Below, in pieces: positions 26,227 to 38,925 of a DNA stretch of 64,000 nucleotides. Where the stretch lies: NCBI RefSeq assembly GCF_000718785.1, contig NZ_JOCA01000005.1:186001-250000 (forward strand), written 5' to 3'. The position numbers and the translations under genes were made by a program. This stretch comes from Streptomyces sp. NRRL WC-3626 (lineage in GTDB: Bacteria; Actinomycetota; Actinomycetes; Streptomycetales; Streptomycetaceae). The notes under the pieces were generated by a model. That model was given only the letters and a program-made list of their open reading frames with translations. It was not told the origin of the DNA and did not search any database. Every line of letters begins with the position of its first letter. The first letter of the stretch is position 1.

Positions 26227-26603
26227 TCCCGCCCGCTCCGGCCGCCCGGCAGGCCCCGGCCGGCGCGCGACACGCGTCCCCGCCGACGAAAAAGTCCTGG
26301 TGATCGGCGAGAAGGGCTTGCCGCAGGGGGCGCCGGACGCCAGGATGATCGCCACGCTCCGAGGACCCGGGAGACTCGCGCCGCCGTCGTACACAGGCCG
26401 TGCGCAGCCGGTTGTCCGCCGATACGGGGCGTGATCGTGTTGACCCTCAAACTTTTTGGTGAGACGCTGAAAGCCCCGCGCACCTTAGCTGTTTGGCATG
26501 GCTGAACGGCAGTACAACTCCAGGCCTGTCAAGCATCGCGGGTGCGAATCCCTCACGACCCACACCGCATCGGTCGGTCACTCATTGTGGAGGACCATCC
26601 ATC
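26227..26603. other. intergenic region, acyP to small coiled-coil gene
   Basis: No gene recognised. There is a TTGACC at 26440-26445 in an AT-richer patch (CAAACTTTTTGG), but I find no matching -10 at normal spacing. A short T-arm-like GGGTGCGAATCCCTC near 26540 does not belong to a foldable tRNA. Confidence 0.4.
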
Positions 26604-26807
26604 ATGGCAAAGGCGCTTCTCGGTTACGTCGGCGGCTCCGACCCGCGACTCCTCGCCGAGATGCGACGGCTCCAGCAGCGCGTCCAGGACCTGGAATCCG
26701 AGCTCGGACGGATCCAGGCGGAGAACGACGAGCTGACGGCTGCCGCTTCTCACGACAGGATCATGGAGAGCGTTGACGCACACCAGGCGGAGCCTGCGCT
26801 CACCTGA
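26604..26807 (+). CDS. small coiled-coil protein
   Basis: 67 residues, MAKALLGYVGGSDPRLLAEMRRL. Residues about 15-50 form a heptad-like coiled coil (LQQRVQDLESELGRIQAENDEL). Start ATG 26604 with GGAGG upstream. Typical codon use. Conserved position next to smc in Streptomyces as I recall; function unknown. Confidence 0.8.
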   Translation: MAKALLGYVGGSDPRLLAEMRRLQQRVQDLESELGRIQAENDELTAAASHDRIMESVDAHQAEPALT

Positions 26808-26909
26808 TCACTGCATCCGCTGAATCACTTCGCATCACTTCACCGCTGCACCAACCGCACAGCAGTGGTTCGGGCCTGCCCGTCACCACCGCCACGCGGT
26901 CAGAACAGC

Positions 26910-26938
26910 AAGGGACGCCCCGGCGTCCCTTCTTTCTT
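26910..26938 (+). terminator. intrinsic terminator before smc
   Basis: AAGGGACGCC pairs with GGCGTCCCTT across CC, followed by CTTTCTT. It separates the small coiled-coil gene from smc. The remainder of 26808-27114 shows no gene. Confidence 0.75.
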
Positions 26939-27114
26939 CAAGCCTCCGCGACTCGCGTCCTCACCCCGGCGTCCGCGCCCCCGCGCTCCGCCTCCGGCAC
27001 TCGCTGCCCCGCGCATCCTTTCACCGTCTTCAACGTCTGGTGTGCCCTTCGCGTTCACCCGCGAAACCGTTCGTTCATGGAGTGAGACATGCCCGGCGGG
27101 TAGAGTCCGGCGGC

Positions 27115-30100
27115 GTGCACCTCAAGGCCCTGACGCTCCGCGGCTTCAAGTCGTTCGCTTCCGCGACCACGCTCCGGTTCGAACCGGGGATCACCTGCGT
27201 CGTGGGTCCGAACGGCTCGGGCAAGTCCAACGTCGTGGACGCGCTCAGCTGGGTCATGGGCGAGCAGGGCGCCAAGTCGCTGCGCGGCGGCAAGATGGAG
27301 GACGTCATCTTCGCCGGCACCACCGGCCGCCCCCCTCTGGGCCGCGCCGAAGTGTCCCTCACCATCGACAACTCCGACGGCGCCCTCCCCATCGAGTACG
27401 CCGAGGTCACCATCACGCGGATCATGTTCCGCAACGGCGGCAGCGAGTACCAGATCAACGGTGACACCTGCCGGCTCCTCGACATCCAGGAACTGCTCTC
27501 CGACTCCGGCATCGGCCGGGAGATGCACGTCATCGTCGGCCAGGGCCAGCTCGACTCCGTGCTGCACGCCGATCCCATGGGCCGCCGCGCCTTCATCGAG
27601 GAGGCCGCCGGCGTCCTCAAGCACCGCAAGCGCAAGGAGAAGGCGCTGCGGAAACTGGACGCGATGCAGGCCAACCTCGCCCGCGTGCAGGACCTCACCG
27701 ACGAGCTGCGCCGCCAGCTCAAGCCGCTCGGCCGGCAGGCCGCCGTCGCCCGGCGGGCCGCCGTCATCCAGGCCGACCTCCGCGACGCCCGGCTGCGCCT
27801 CCTCGCCGACGATCTCGTACGGCTGCGGGAGGCGCTGCGGGCCGAGATCGCCGACGAGGCGGCCCTCAAGGAGCGCAAGGAAACCGCCGAGGCCGAGCTG
27901 AAGAAGGCCCTCCAGCGCGAGGGACAGCTGGAGGACGAGGTACGCCGGCTCGTTCCCCGGCTCCAGAACGCCCAGCAGACCTGGTACGAGCTCTCCCAGC
28001 TCGCCGAACGGGTGCGCGGCACGATCTCCCTCGCCGACGCGCGCGTGAAGAGCGCGATCTCCGCGCCCCCCGAGGAGCGGCGCGGCCGGGACCCCGAGGA
28101 CATGGAGCGCGAGGCCGCCCGCGTCCGTGAGCAGGAGGCCGAACTGGAGGCCGCCCTGGAGGCTGCCGAACGCGCCCTGGAGGACACGGTCGCCCACCGC
28201 GCGGAGCTCGAGAACGCACTCGCCCAGGAGGAACGGCGGCTCAAGGACGCCGCGCGCGCCATCGCGGACCGCCGTGAAGGGCTCGCCCGGCTCAAGGGAC
28301 AGGTCGGCGCGGCCCGTTCACGGGCGGCAGCGGCCCAGGCCGAGATCGAGCGGCTGGCCGCCGCCCGCGACGAGGCCCAGGAACGGGCCGTCACCGCTCA
28401 GGAGGAGTACGAGGCCCTCCAGGCCGAGGTCGACGGCCTCGACGCGGGCGACGCGGAACTCGCCGAGCGGCACGAGGAGGCCAGGCGGCGGCTCGCCGAG
28501 GCGGAAACCGCCCTCACCGCCGCGCGGGAGGCGGTCACCGGCGCGGAACGACAGCGCGCCGCGACCCAGGCCCGCCACGAGGCCCTGGCCCTCGGCCTGC
28601 GCCGCAAGGACGGCACCGGCGCCCTGCTGGACGCACGCGACACCCTCACGGGCCTGCTGGGCCCGGCCGCCGCACTCCTGACAGTCACCCCCGGCTACGA
28701 AACCCCCCTGGCGGCAGCTTTCGGCGCAGCCGCGGACGCGGTGGCGGCCACCTCCCCCTCAGCCGCGGCCGACGCCATCCGCCTCCTCCGCAAACAAGAC
28801 GCGGGCCGGGCCACCCTCCTCCTCACCAACACCCCGGACCCGGCGACGGCAACGCCCCCAAGGGACGCGAGCGCCGCCCACGACCCCGCCCCCGCCGAGC
28901 CGCATGCCCCCACGGCCCCGCCAATCCCGGCGACGGCAACGCCCCCAAGGGACGCGGGGAACTGCGCGCCCAGCCCCCACGAACCCGCACCCGCCGCCGT
29001 GCATCCCCCCACGGCCCAGCCGAACACCGCGACGGCAACGCCGCCAGGGGGCGCGGGGAACTGCGCGAACAACCCCCACCCACCCGCACCCCCCGCCGCG
29101 GACTTCGTCAGCGGACCCTCCGGCCTGATGCCCGCCGTGCGACGGCTGCTGCACGGCATCGTGGTCGTCGACACCCTCGAAGACGCCGTGGACCTCGTCC
29201 ACATCCACCCCCACCTCACCGCCGTGACCGCCGAAGGCGACCTCCTCGGCGCGCACTTCGCCCAGGGCGGCTCCGCGGGCGCCCCCAGCCTGCTGGAAGT
29301 ACAGGCGTCCGTGGACGAGGCAGCCGCGGCGCTGGAGGAACTGGCCGTCCGCTGCGACGGGCTCGCCGCCGCGCAGGACGCCGCGGCCGCCCACCGCCGG
29401 GAGTGCGCCGCCCGCGTCGAGGAGACCGGCGAGCACCGCCGTGCCGCGGACCGCGAGAAGTCCTCCGTCGCCCAGCAGCTCGGCCGCCTCGCCGGCCAGG
29501 CGCGCGGCGCCGCCGGCGAGGCCGAACGTGCCTCCGCCGCCGCGGCCCGCGCCCAGGACGCCCTCGACAAGGCCCTCGCCGACGCCGAGGAACTCGCCGA
29601 GCGGCTCGAGGTCGCCGAGGAGACGCCGTACGAGGAGGAGCCGGACACGTTCGCACGCGACCGGCTCGCCGCCGACGGGGCCAACGCCCGGCAGACCGAG
29701 ATGGAGGCCCGCCTCCAGGTCCGTACGCACGAGGAACGGGTCAAGGGGCTCGCCGGACGGGCCGACTCCCTCGACCGCGCCGCCCGCGCGGAACGCGACG
29801 CACGCGCGCGTGCCGAACAGCGCCGGGCCCGGCTGCGCCACGAGGCGGACGTCGCCGCGGCCGTCGCCGACGGCGCCCGCACCCTCCTCGCCCACGTGGA
29901 GATCTCGCTCACGCGCGCCGACGAGGAGCGCGCCGCGGCCGACGCCGCCAAGGCCCGCCGCGAGCAGGAACTCGCCCGTGCCCGCACCGAGGGGCGCGAT
30001 CTCAAGGCGGAGCTCGACAAGTTGACGGATTCAGTTCACCGGGGCGAGGTACTCGGCGCCGAGAAGCGGCTGCGGATGGAGCAGCTGGAGACGAGGGCGC

Positions 30101-30909
30101 TGGAGGAACTGGGTGTGGAACCGGCCGGACTGGTGTCGGAGTACGGCCCGCACCAGCCGGTGCCGGCCCCGCCCCCCGCCGAGGGCGAAGAGCTGCCGGA
30201 CACCGATTCCCCTGGCGGCTCCGCCGCGGGGGAGCACCCGCGCAACCGGCCCCGCCCGTTCGTGCGGGCCGAGCAGGAGAAGCGGCTGAAGGCCGCCGAA
30301 CGCGCCTACCAGCAGCTCGGCAAGGTCAACCCGCTCGCCCTGGAGGAGTTCGCGGCGCTGGAGGAACGCCACCAGTTCCTCAGTGAACAGCTGGAGGACC
30401 TGAGGAAGACCCGCGCGGATCTGCTCCAGGTGGTCAAGGAGGTCGACGAACGCGTCGAGCAGGTCTTCACCGAGGCCTACCGCGACACGGCGCGCGAGTT
30501 CGAGGGCGTCTTCTCCCGGCTGTTCCCGGGCGGAGAGGGGCGCCTGGTGCTGACCGACCCCGACAACATGCTCACCACGGGCGTGGACGTCGAGGCGCGC
30601 CCGCCGGGCAAGAAGGTCAAGCGGCTCTCCCTGCTGTCGGGCGGCGAACGGTCGCTGACCGCCGTGGCGATGCTCGTGTCGATCTTCAAGGCGCGGCCCA
30701 GCCCGTTCTACGTCATGGACGAGGTCGAGGCGGCCCTCGACGATACCAACCTCCAGCGGCTGATCCGGATCATGCAGGAGCTGCAGGAAGCCTCGCAGCT
30801 GATCGTGATCACGCACCAGAAACGCACCATGGAGGTCGCCGACGCCCTCTACGGCGTCTCCATGCAGGGCGACGGCGTGTCCAAGGTCATCAGCCAGCGC
30901 CTGCGCTAG
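27115..30909 (+). CDS. smc: chromosome segregation ATPase SMC with enlarged hinge
   Basis: 1264 residues. Head N-half has Walker A GPNGSGKS at 31-38. Long coiled coils span about 170-510 and 690-1010. Head C-half has the ABC signature LSLLSGGERSLTA near 1175 and Walker B FYVMDEVEAALDD near 1200. Start GTG 27115 (VHLKALTLRGFKSFA). Within the hinge, between GRATLLLTNTPDP and DFVSGPSGLMPAVRRLLHG, about 85 residues of Pro/Ala/Thr/His low complexity are inserted (about 575-662), encoded by three imperfect copies of a dispersed genomic repeat. S. coelicolor SMC is about 1186 residues by memory, so the excess matches the insertion. The frame is intact. Confidence 0.96.
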   Translation: MHLKALTLRGFKSFASATTLRFEPGITCVVGPNGSGKSNVVDALSWVMGEQGAKSLRGGKMEDVIFAGTTGRPPLGRAEVSLTIDNSDGALPIEYAEVTITRIMFRNGGSEYQINGDTCRLLDIQELLSDSGIGREMHVIVGQGQLDSVLHADPMGRRAFIEEAAGVLKHRKRKEKALRKLDAMQANLARVQDLTDELRRQLKPLGRQAAVARRAAVIQADLRDARLRLLADDLVRLREALRAEIADEAALKERKETAEAELKKALQREGQLEDEVRRLVPRLQNAQQTWYELSQLAERVRGTISLADARVKSAISAPPEERRGRDPEDMEREAARVREQEAELEAALEAAERALEDTVAHRAELENALAQEERRLKDAARAIADRREGLARLKGQVGAARSRAAAAQAEIERLAAARDEAQERAVTAQEEYEALQAEVDGLDAGDAELAERHEEARRRLAEAETALTAAREAVTGAERQRAATQARHEALALGLRRKDGTGALLDARDTLTGLLGPAAALLTVTPGYETPLAAAFGAAADAVAATSPSAAADAIRLLRKQDAGRATLLLTNTPDPATATPPRDASAAHDPAPAEPHAPTAPPIPATATPPRDAGNCAPSPHEPAPAAVHPPTAQPNTATATPPGGAGNCANNPHPPAPPAADFVSGPSGLMPAVRRLLHGIVVVDTLEDAVDLVHIHPHLTAVTAEGDLLGAHFAQGGSAGAPSLLEVQASVDEAAAALEELAVRCDGLAAAQDAAAAHRRECAARVEETGEHRRAADREKSSVAQQLGRLAGQARGAAGEAERASAAAARAQDALDKALADAEELAERLEVAEETPYEEEPDTFARDRLAADGANARQTEMEARLQVRTHEERVKGLAGRADSLDRAARAERDARARAEQRRARLRHEADVAAAVADGARTLLAHVEISLTRADEERAAADAAKARREQELARARTEGRDLKAELDKLTDSVHRGEVLGAEKRLRMEQLETRALEELGVEPAGLVSEYGPHQPVPAPPPAEGEELPDTDSPGGSAAGEHPRNRPRPFVRAEQEKRLKAAERAYQQLGKVNPLALEEFAALEERHQFLSEQLEDLRKTRADLLQVVKEVDERVEQVFTEAYRDTAREFEGVFSRLFPGGEGRLVLTDPDNMLTTGVDVEARPPGKKVKRLSLLSGGERSLTAVAMLVSIFKARPSPFYVMDEVEAALDDTNLQRLIRIMQELQEASQLIVITHQKRTMEVADALYGVSMQGDGVSKVISQRLR
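28841..29100. repeat. three in-frame repeat copies within the smc hinge
   Basis: Units begin at about 28843, 28930 and 29029 with GCGACGGCAACGCC, periods 87 and 99 nt (both multiples of three). Units 2 and 3 contain GCGGGGAACTGCGCG, and unit 3 matches 21 nt perfectly with the reverse strand of 14142-14162. The units translate as TATPPRDA or TATPPGGAGNCA-type segments. Confidence 0.85.
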
Positions 30910-30981
30910 ACCGGCACCGAATCTTCAAGTCCTGAACGAACTCTCCCCTCGTGCGTCTTGAATCTCACAGCGAAGCGACTG

Positions 30982-31009
30982 TTGACTTCAACAATTGAAG
31001 ACATAGTCT
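30982..31009 (+). promoter_or_regulatory. candidate glcP promoter with CTTCAA inverted repeat
   Basis: TTGACT, 16-nt spacer, TAGTCT. Between them CTTCAA-CAA-TTGAAG (30986-31000) is a perfect inverted repeat overlapping the -35. More CTTCAA/CTTGAA half-sites occur at 30923 and 30957. Confidence 0.5.
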
Positions 31010-31102
31010 CTGCAATGTTGTTCTTACCTTCAGGTACCCACCGCTGGACCTCGAAGGGCTGACCCCCACCCGGCGATGTTGCCGGTGGCCCGAGGAGTAC
31101 AC

Positions 31103-32521
31103 GTGACCAGCACACCGCAGGCACCGCAGTCAGGAGCCAGAACGGCTCACCCCGAACATCTCGGGCACGTCGTCTTCATCGCGGCCGCGGCCGCGATGGG
31201 CGGTTTCCTCTTCGGCTACGACAGCTCCGTGATCAACGGCGCCGTCGAGGCCATCCGCGACCGCTACGACATCGGCTCCGCCGCACTCGCACAGGTCATC
31301 GCCGTCGCCCTGATCGGCTGCGCCATCGGCGCCGCGACCGCAGGCCGCATAGCCGACCGCATCGGCCGCATCCGTTGCATGCAGATCGCCGCGGTCCTGT
31401 TCACCGTCAGCGCCATCGGCTCCGCGCTGCCCTTCGCGCTGTGGGACCTCGCCTTCTGGCGGGTCGTCGGAGGCTTCGCGATCGGCATGGCCTCCGTCAT
31501 CGGCCCGGCCTACATCGCCGAGGTCGCGCCGCCCGCCTACCGCGGCCGGCTCGGCTCCTTCCAGCAGGCCGCGATCGTGGTCGGCATCGCCGTCTCGCAG
31601 CTGGTCAACTGGGGCATCCTGAACGCCGCCGACGGCGACCAGCGCGGTGAGCTGATGGGCCTGGAGGCCTGGCAGGTCATGCTCGGCGTCATGGTCGTAC
31701 CCGCCGTCCTGTACGGCCTGCTCTCCTTCGCCATCCCCGAGTCCCCGCGCTACCTGATCTCCGTCGGCAAGCACGAGCGCGCCCGGCAGATCCTCGAAGA
31801 GGTCGAGGGCAAGAACATCGACCTCACCGCCCGCGTCACCGAGATCGAGTCGGCGATGCACCGCGAGGAGAAGTCCAGCTTCAAGGACCTGCTCGGCGGC
31901 AGCTTCTTCTTCAAGCCGATCGTCTGGATCGGTATCGGCCTGTCGGTGTTCCAGCAGTTCGTCGGCATCAACGTCGCGTTCTACTACTCCTCGACGCTGT
32001 GGCAGTCGGTCGGCGTCGACCCGACGGACTCGTTCCTCTACTCGTTCACCACGTCGATCATCAACATCGTCGGCACCGTCATCGCGATGATCTTCGTCGA
32101 CCGCATCGGCCGCAAGCCGCTCGCGATCATCGGCTCCGTCGGCATGGTGATCGGCCTCGCCCTGGAGGCCTGGGCCTTCTCCTTCGACCTCGTCGACGGG
32201 CAGCTGCCCGCCACCCAGGGCTGGGTCGCCCTGATCGCCGCGCACGTCTTCGTCCTCTTCTTCGCCCTGTCGTGGGGCGTGGTCGTCTGGGTCATGCTCG
32301 GCGAGATGTTCCCCAACCGGATCCGCGCCGCCGCCCTCGGTGTCGCCGCCGCCGCGCAGTGGATCGCCAACTGGGCCATCACCGCGAGCTTCCCCTCGCT
32401 CGCCGACTGGAACCTGTCGGCCACCTACGTGATCTACACGGTCTTCGCCGCGCTCTCGATCCCGTTCGTCCTGAAGTTCGTGAAGGAGACGAAGGGCAAG
32501 GCGCTGGAGGAGATGGGCTGA
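31103..32521 (+). CDS. glcP: major facilitator sugar permease, GlcP-type glucose transporter
   Basis: 472-residue MFS sugar/proton symporter with twelve predicted membrane segments. Sugar-porter signatures are visible: GGFLFGYDSSVINGA in helix 1, GRIADRIGRIRCM in the first loop, PESPRYL after helix 6, QQFVGINVAFYYSS in helix 7 and a second DRIGRKPL loop. The length and position next to smc match the S. coelicolor glucose permease GlcP1. Start GTG 31103 with GAGGAG upstream. Likely controlled through the TTCAA-type half-sites in its leader. Confidence 0.92.
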   Translation: MTSTPQAPQSGARTAHPEHLGHVVFIAAAAAMGGFLFGYDSSVINGAVEAIRDRYDIGSAALAQVIAVALIGCAIGAATAGRIADRIGRIRCMQIAAVLFTVSAIGSALPFALWDLAFWRVVGGFAIGMASVIGPAYIAEVAPPAYRGRLGSFQQAAIVVGIAVSQLVNWGILNAADGDQRGELMGLEAWQVMLGVMVVPAVLYGLLSFAIPESPRYLISVGKHERARQILEEVEGKNIDLTARVTEIESAMHREEKSSFKDLLGGSFFFKPIVWIGIGLSVFQQFVGINVAFYYSSTLWQSVGVDPTDSFLYSFTTSIINIVGTVIAMIFVDRIGRKPLAIIGSVGMVIGLALEAWAFSFDLVDGQLPATQGWVALIAAHVFVLFFALSWGVVVWVMLGEMFPNRIRAAALGVAAAAQWIANWAITASFPSLADWNLSATYVIYTVFAALSIPFVLKFVKETKGKALEEMG

Positions 32522-32586
32522 GCCGACGGCCCCCACAGTCCGGGGAGAAGGGCTCAAGTCCCCGCCGCCCCTCTCCTCGTACCCTC

Positions 32587-32629
32587 ACCGCCGCCCCGGC
32601 CCGGGTCATCCCCGGGCCGGGGCGGCGGT
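32587..32629 (+). terminator. glcP terminator
   Basis: Perfect 19-bp stem (ACCGCCGCCCCGGCCCGGG and its complement) with a 5-nt loop TCATC, 65 nt after the glcP stop. Confidence 0.75.
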
Positions 32630-32735
32630 CTGTCCGCCGTAACGGGACGGCGCCCCGCCGTGCGCGGCGCGCACCCGTCCGCCACGGGTCCGCATCGGTG
32701 CCACCGGGGGACCCATGGCCGATACTGGACGCGTT

Positions 32736-33938
32736 ATGGACATCGTCATCCTTGCTGTAGTCATCGCCGTGGTCGTGCTCGGCGCGCTCGGCGGGCTCAT
32801 CGTCGGCAGCCGGCGCAAGAAGCCGCTGCCCCCGCCGCCGCCCGCCGCGCCCGACATCACCGCCCCTCCGGCCGAGCCGCACGTCGGCGAAGAGGCCGAG
32901 ACGCCGCGGGAGGAACCGCGGCGCACCATCGAGGAGGTTGATCTTCCGGCGGGCGCCGGTCCCGTCGTCATCGAGGAACCGCCCGCCGCCGAGGCTCCCG
33001 AGATCGAGATCCCGGAGCCCACCGCCGGCCGGCTGGTCCGGCTGCGCGCCCGTCTCTCCCGCTCGCAGAACGCCCTGGGCCAGGGCCTGCTCACCCTGCT
33101 GTCCCGCGAGCACCTCGACGAGGACACCTGGGAGGAGGTCGAGGACACCCTGCTCACCGCGGACGTCGGTGTGCAGCCCACCCAGGAACTGGTCGAGCGG
33201 CTGCGCGAGCGCGTGAAGGTGCTCGGTACGCGTACACCGGCGGAGCTGCGCGGGCTGCTCCGCGAGGAGCTGGTCACGCTGGTCGGTCCCGAGATGGACC
33301 GCACCGTGCACACCGAGAACGCGGCCGGCGGGCCCGGCATCGTCATGGTCGTCGGGGTCAACGGCACCGGCAAGACCACCACCACCGGCAAGCTCGCCCG
33401 GGTCCTGGTCGCCGACGGCAACACGGTCGTGCTCGGCGCGGCCGATACGTTCCGTGCCGCCGCCGCCGATCAGCTGCAGACCTGGGGTGAGCGGGTCGGG
33501 GCCCACACCGTGCGCGGGCCGGAGGGCGGTGACCCCGCCTCCGTCGCGTTCGACGCGGTCAAGGAGGGCAAGGAGATGGCCGCCGACGCGGTGCTCATCG
33601 ACACCGCGGGGCGGCTGCACACCAAGACCGGGCTGATGGACGAGCTCGGCAAGGTCAAGCGGGTCGTCGAGAAGCAGGCGCCGCTGGACGAGGTGCTGCT
33701 GGTGCTCGATGCCACGACCGGGCAGAACGGGCTGGTGCAGGCGCGGGTGTTCGCGGAGGTCGTCGACATCACGGGCATCGTGCTGACGAAGCTGGACGGT
33801 ACGGCGAAGGGGGGCATCGTGGTCGCCGTGCAGCGGGAGCTGGGGGTGCCGGTGAAGCTGATCGGGCTCGGGGAGGGGGCGGACGATCTGGCGCCGTTCG
33901 AGGCGGGGGCGTTCGTGGACGCGCTCATCGGGGAGTGA
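32736..33938 (+). CDS. ftsY: signal recognition particle receptor FtsY
   Basis: 400 residues. N-terminal membrane helix MDIVILAVVIAVVVLGALGG, a Pro/Glu-rich A domain, then the NG GTPase: GVNGTGKTTTTGKLA (G1), DTFRAAAADQL, DTAGRLHTK (G3), TKLDGTAKGG (G4). Docks SRP-ribosome complexes at the membrane and is the partner of Ffh at 41588. ATG 32736 fits homologues; ATG 32715 has a better purine-rich site (GGGGG) and would add seven residues. Confidence 0.95.
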   Translation: MDIVILAVVIAVVVLGALGGLIVGSRRKKPLPPPPPAAPDITAPPAEPHVGEEAETPREEPRRTIEEVDLPAGAGPVVIEEPPAAEAPEIEIPEPTAGRLVRLRARLSRSQNALGQGLLTLLSREHLDEDTWEEVEDTLLTADVGVQPTQELVERLRERVKVLGTRTPAELRGLLREELVTLVGPEMDRTVHTENAAGGPGIVMVVGVNGTGKTTTTGKLARVLVADGNTVVLGAADTFRAAAADQLQTWGERVGAHTVRGPEGGDPASVAFDAVKEGKEMAADAVLIDTAGRLHTKTGLMDELGKVKRVVEKQAPLDEVLLVLDATTGQNGLVQARVFAEVVDITGIVLTKLDGTAKGGIVVAVQRELGVPVKLIGLGEGADDLAPFEAGAFVDALIGE

Positions 33939-33977
33939 GGTTCTGACTCCGGCTTCGTCGGATTCGGTGGACGTGCG

Positions 33978-34010
33978 GAAGCGCCCGGCCCTTCGGGGGG
34001 CGGGCGCTTC
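33978..34010 (+). terminator. ftsY terminator
   Basis: GAAGCGCCCG pairs with CGGGCGCTTC, and the inner GCCC/GGGG pairs leave one mismatch, closed by TTCG. Lies about 40 nt after the ftsY stop. Confidence 0.65.
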
Positions 34011-34020
34011 GCCGTGTGCG

Positions 34021-34271
34021 GGGGTGTACGGGGTGCGGGTGCGGTGCGGTGCGGTGCGGTGCGTGGGGGCGGGCCGGGGGAGGTTCGCGCTGCCCGGCGC
34101 TTGCGGGGTGCCGTCGCGCCCACCCGTGCCGCCCTGCGGCACGATTGCCCGCGGGAACGGCGGGACGGGGTGGGTTCGCCGCTCCTGCGGCGCGGATGCG
34201 GGCGGGAGTGGCGGGACGGGGGTGGGATCGCCGCCCTGCGGCACGACTGCCGGCGGGAGTGGCGGGGCGGG
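34021..34271. repeat. tandem and dispersed repeats between ftsY and the primase-like gene
   Basis: No gene. 34041-34063 is a GCGGT pentamer repeated four times plus GCG. 34083-34155 is a minus-strand copy of the GGCGGCACGGGTGGG family, nearly identical to the copy at 14351. From 34131, 34181 and 34233 three imperfect units of about 50 nt follow (CCTGCGGC...GGCGGGA...). Confidence 0.8.
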
Positions 34272-34937
34272 TTACGTTGCTGAACGGTGGGCCACGTAGG
34301 CCAAGGTGCCCAGGAGGAGGCGGGCTTCCGGGGGGTGGGCGGGGGAGTCCAGGGCGGGGGAGCGGAGCCAGTGGACCGGGCCGAGGCCGGCTCGGTCGGA
34401 GGGTGGGGCCGTGATGTGGGTGCCGGGGCCGAGGCCGTGCAGGTCCAGGGCGGCCGGGTCGTCCCAGCCCGTGCGGTAGAGCAGTTCGGGGAGCGCGCCG
34501 GCAGCCCCCGGGGCGACGAAGAAGTGGGCGCGGCCGTCCGGGGTGACGGCGACCGGGCCGACCGGCAGGCCCATGCGCTCCAGCCGGGCCAGCGCATGAC
34601 GTCCCACGGATTCCGCGACGTCGATCACGTCGAACGCCCGCCCCACCGGCAGCATCAGCGCGGCCCCCGGGAACTCCGACCAGACCGCCGTCACCTCGTC
34701 CAGCGGCGCCCCGGCGCGGATCACCGGCGCGAGGGCCAGCGGATGCGCCCCCGGTGCCGGACACCCAGCGTCACCACAGGAGCAGGCGCCCGCCGTAGCC
34801 CGTACCCCCGGCACCACGTCCCAGCCCCACAGCCCGGTGCACTCCGCCACCACGGTGGCGTCCGAGGAGCGGCTCCGGCGACGCGAACCGGACCGGATGT
34901 CGCGGATACCCCGACTGATACCGATCGTGAAGCCCAT
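34272..34937 (-). CDS. bifunctional primase-polymerase N-terminal domain protein
   Basis: 221 residues. It resembles the Prim-Pol N-terminal domain of plasmid and phage primases: GLWGWDVVPGVRA, then CSCGDAGCPAPGAHPLA, the usual zinc-like Cys cluster followed by GxHP. No helicase or primase C-terminal region is present, so it is a single-domain form. It is conserved near ftsY in Streptomyces; function unproven. Start ATG 34937 behind GGAGGGGG. The stop lies at the edge of the repeat array. Confidence 0.8.
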   Translation of the reverse strand: MGFTIGISRGIRDIRSGSRRRSRSSDATVVAECTGLWGWDVVPGVRATAGACSCGDAGCPAPGAHPLALAPVIRAGAPLDEVTAVWSEFPGAALMLPVGRAFDVIDVAESVGRHALARLERMGLPVGPVAVTPDGRAHFFVAPGAAGALPELLYRTGWDDPAALDLHGLGPGTHITAPPSDRAGLGPVHWLRSPALDSPAHPPEARLLLGTLAYVAHRSAT

Positions 34938-35383
34938 GCCCCCTCCAACGGGTCCGGCGTTCCGATGGTTACGTAGCGAACGCGCGTCATGACTCTCTGT
35001 TTCGGACTTCCCGGCGCCGCCCCGCCCAACCGGCGCTTGGGAGCGCGCGGGGTGGTGCGCCCGCTGTCGCGTGCCCCTCAATGCATCGCCGCACTCACTT
35101 TTGGCTGTGCAGTGTCAAGTGAATCGTGAGATGGCAACGGTGAGTTCATTCGAAGGGGTGGCGAATGGTGGCGATTGCGGTTCCGCCATGGTGGGACGGG
35201 TGATCGTAGGGTTACTGTGTGTGCACGGCTTCTTGGGGCACATGCACTCGTGGGTATGCCGGTGGCAACTCGGCTTTCCGTTCGAAGGGTGACAACCGTC
35301 GGACGGGCGGCCCCGACAACCGGCATTCTGATAGGGCTTGGCGCACTCGGCGACAAGTGGTCTTCAGGGATGGGGGCGTTCCA
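34938..35383. other. intergenic region upstream of nsdA
   Basis: 446 nt without a supported gene. It is less GC-rich than the flanks around 35090-35220. No -35/-10 pair at standard spacing is convincing. It must contain promoters for the divergent primase-like gene and nsdA. Confidence 0.4.
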
Positions 35384-38903
<3,520 letters not shown>

Positions 38904-38925
38904 CCCACGAGAACGGAGTCGCCGG

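Noticed and set aside
26535..26560. Possible tRNA remnant (GGGTGCGAATCCCTC resembles a T-arm)
   Set aside because: No acceptor, D-arm or anticodon arm pairs with it.
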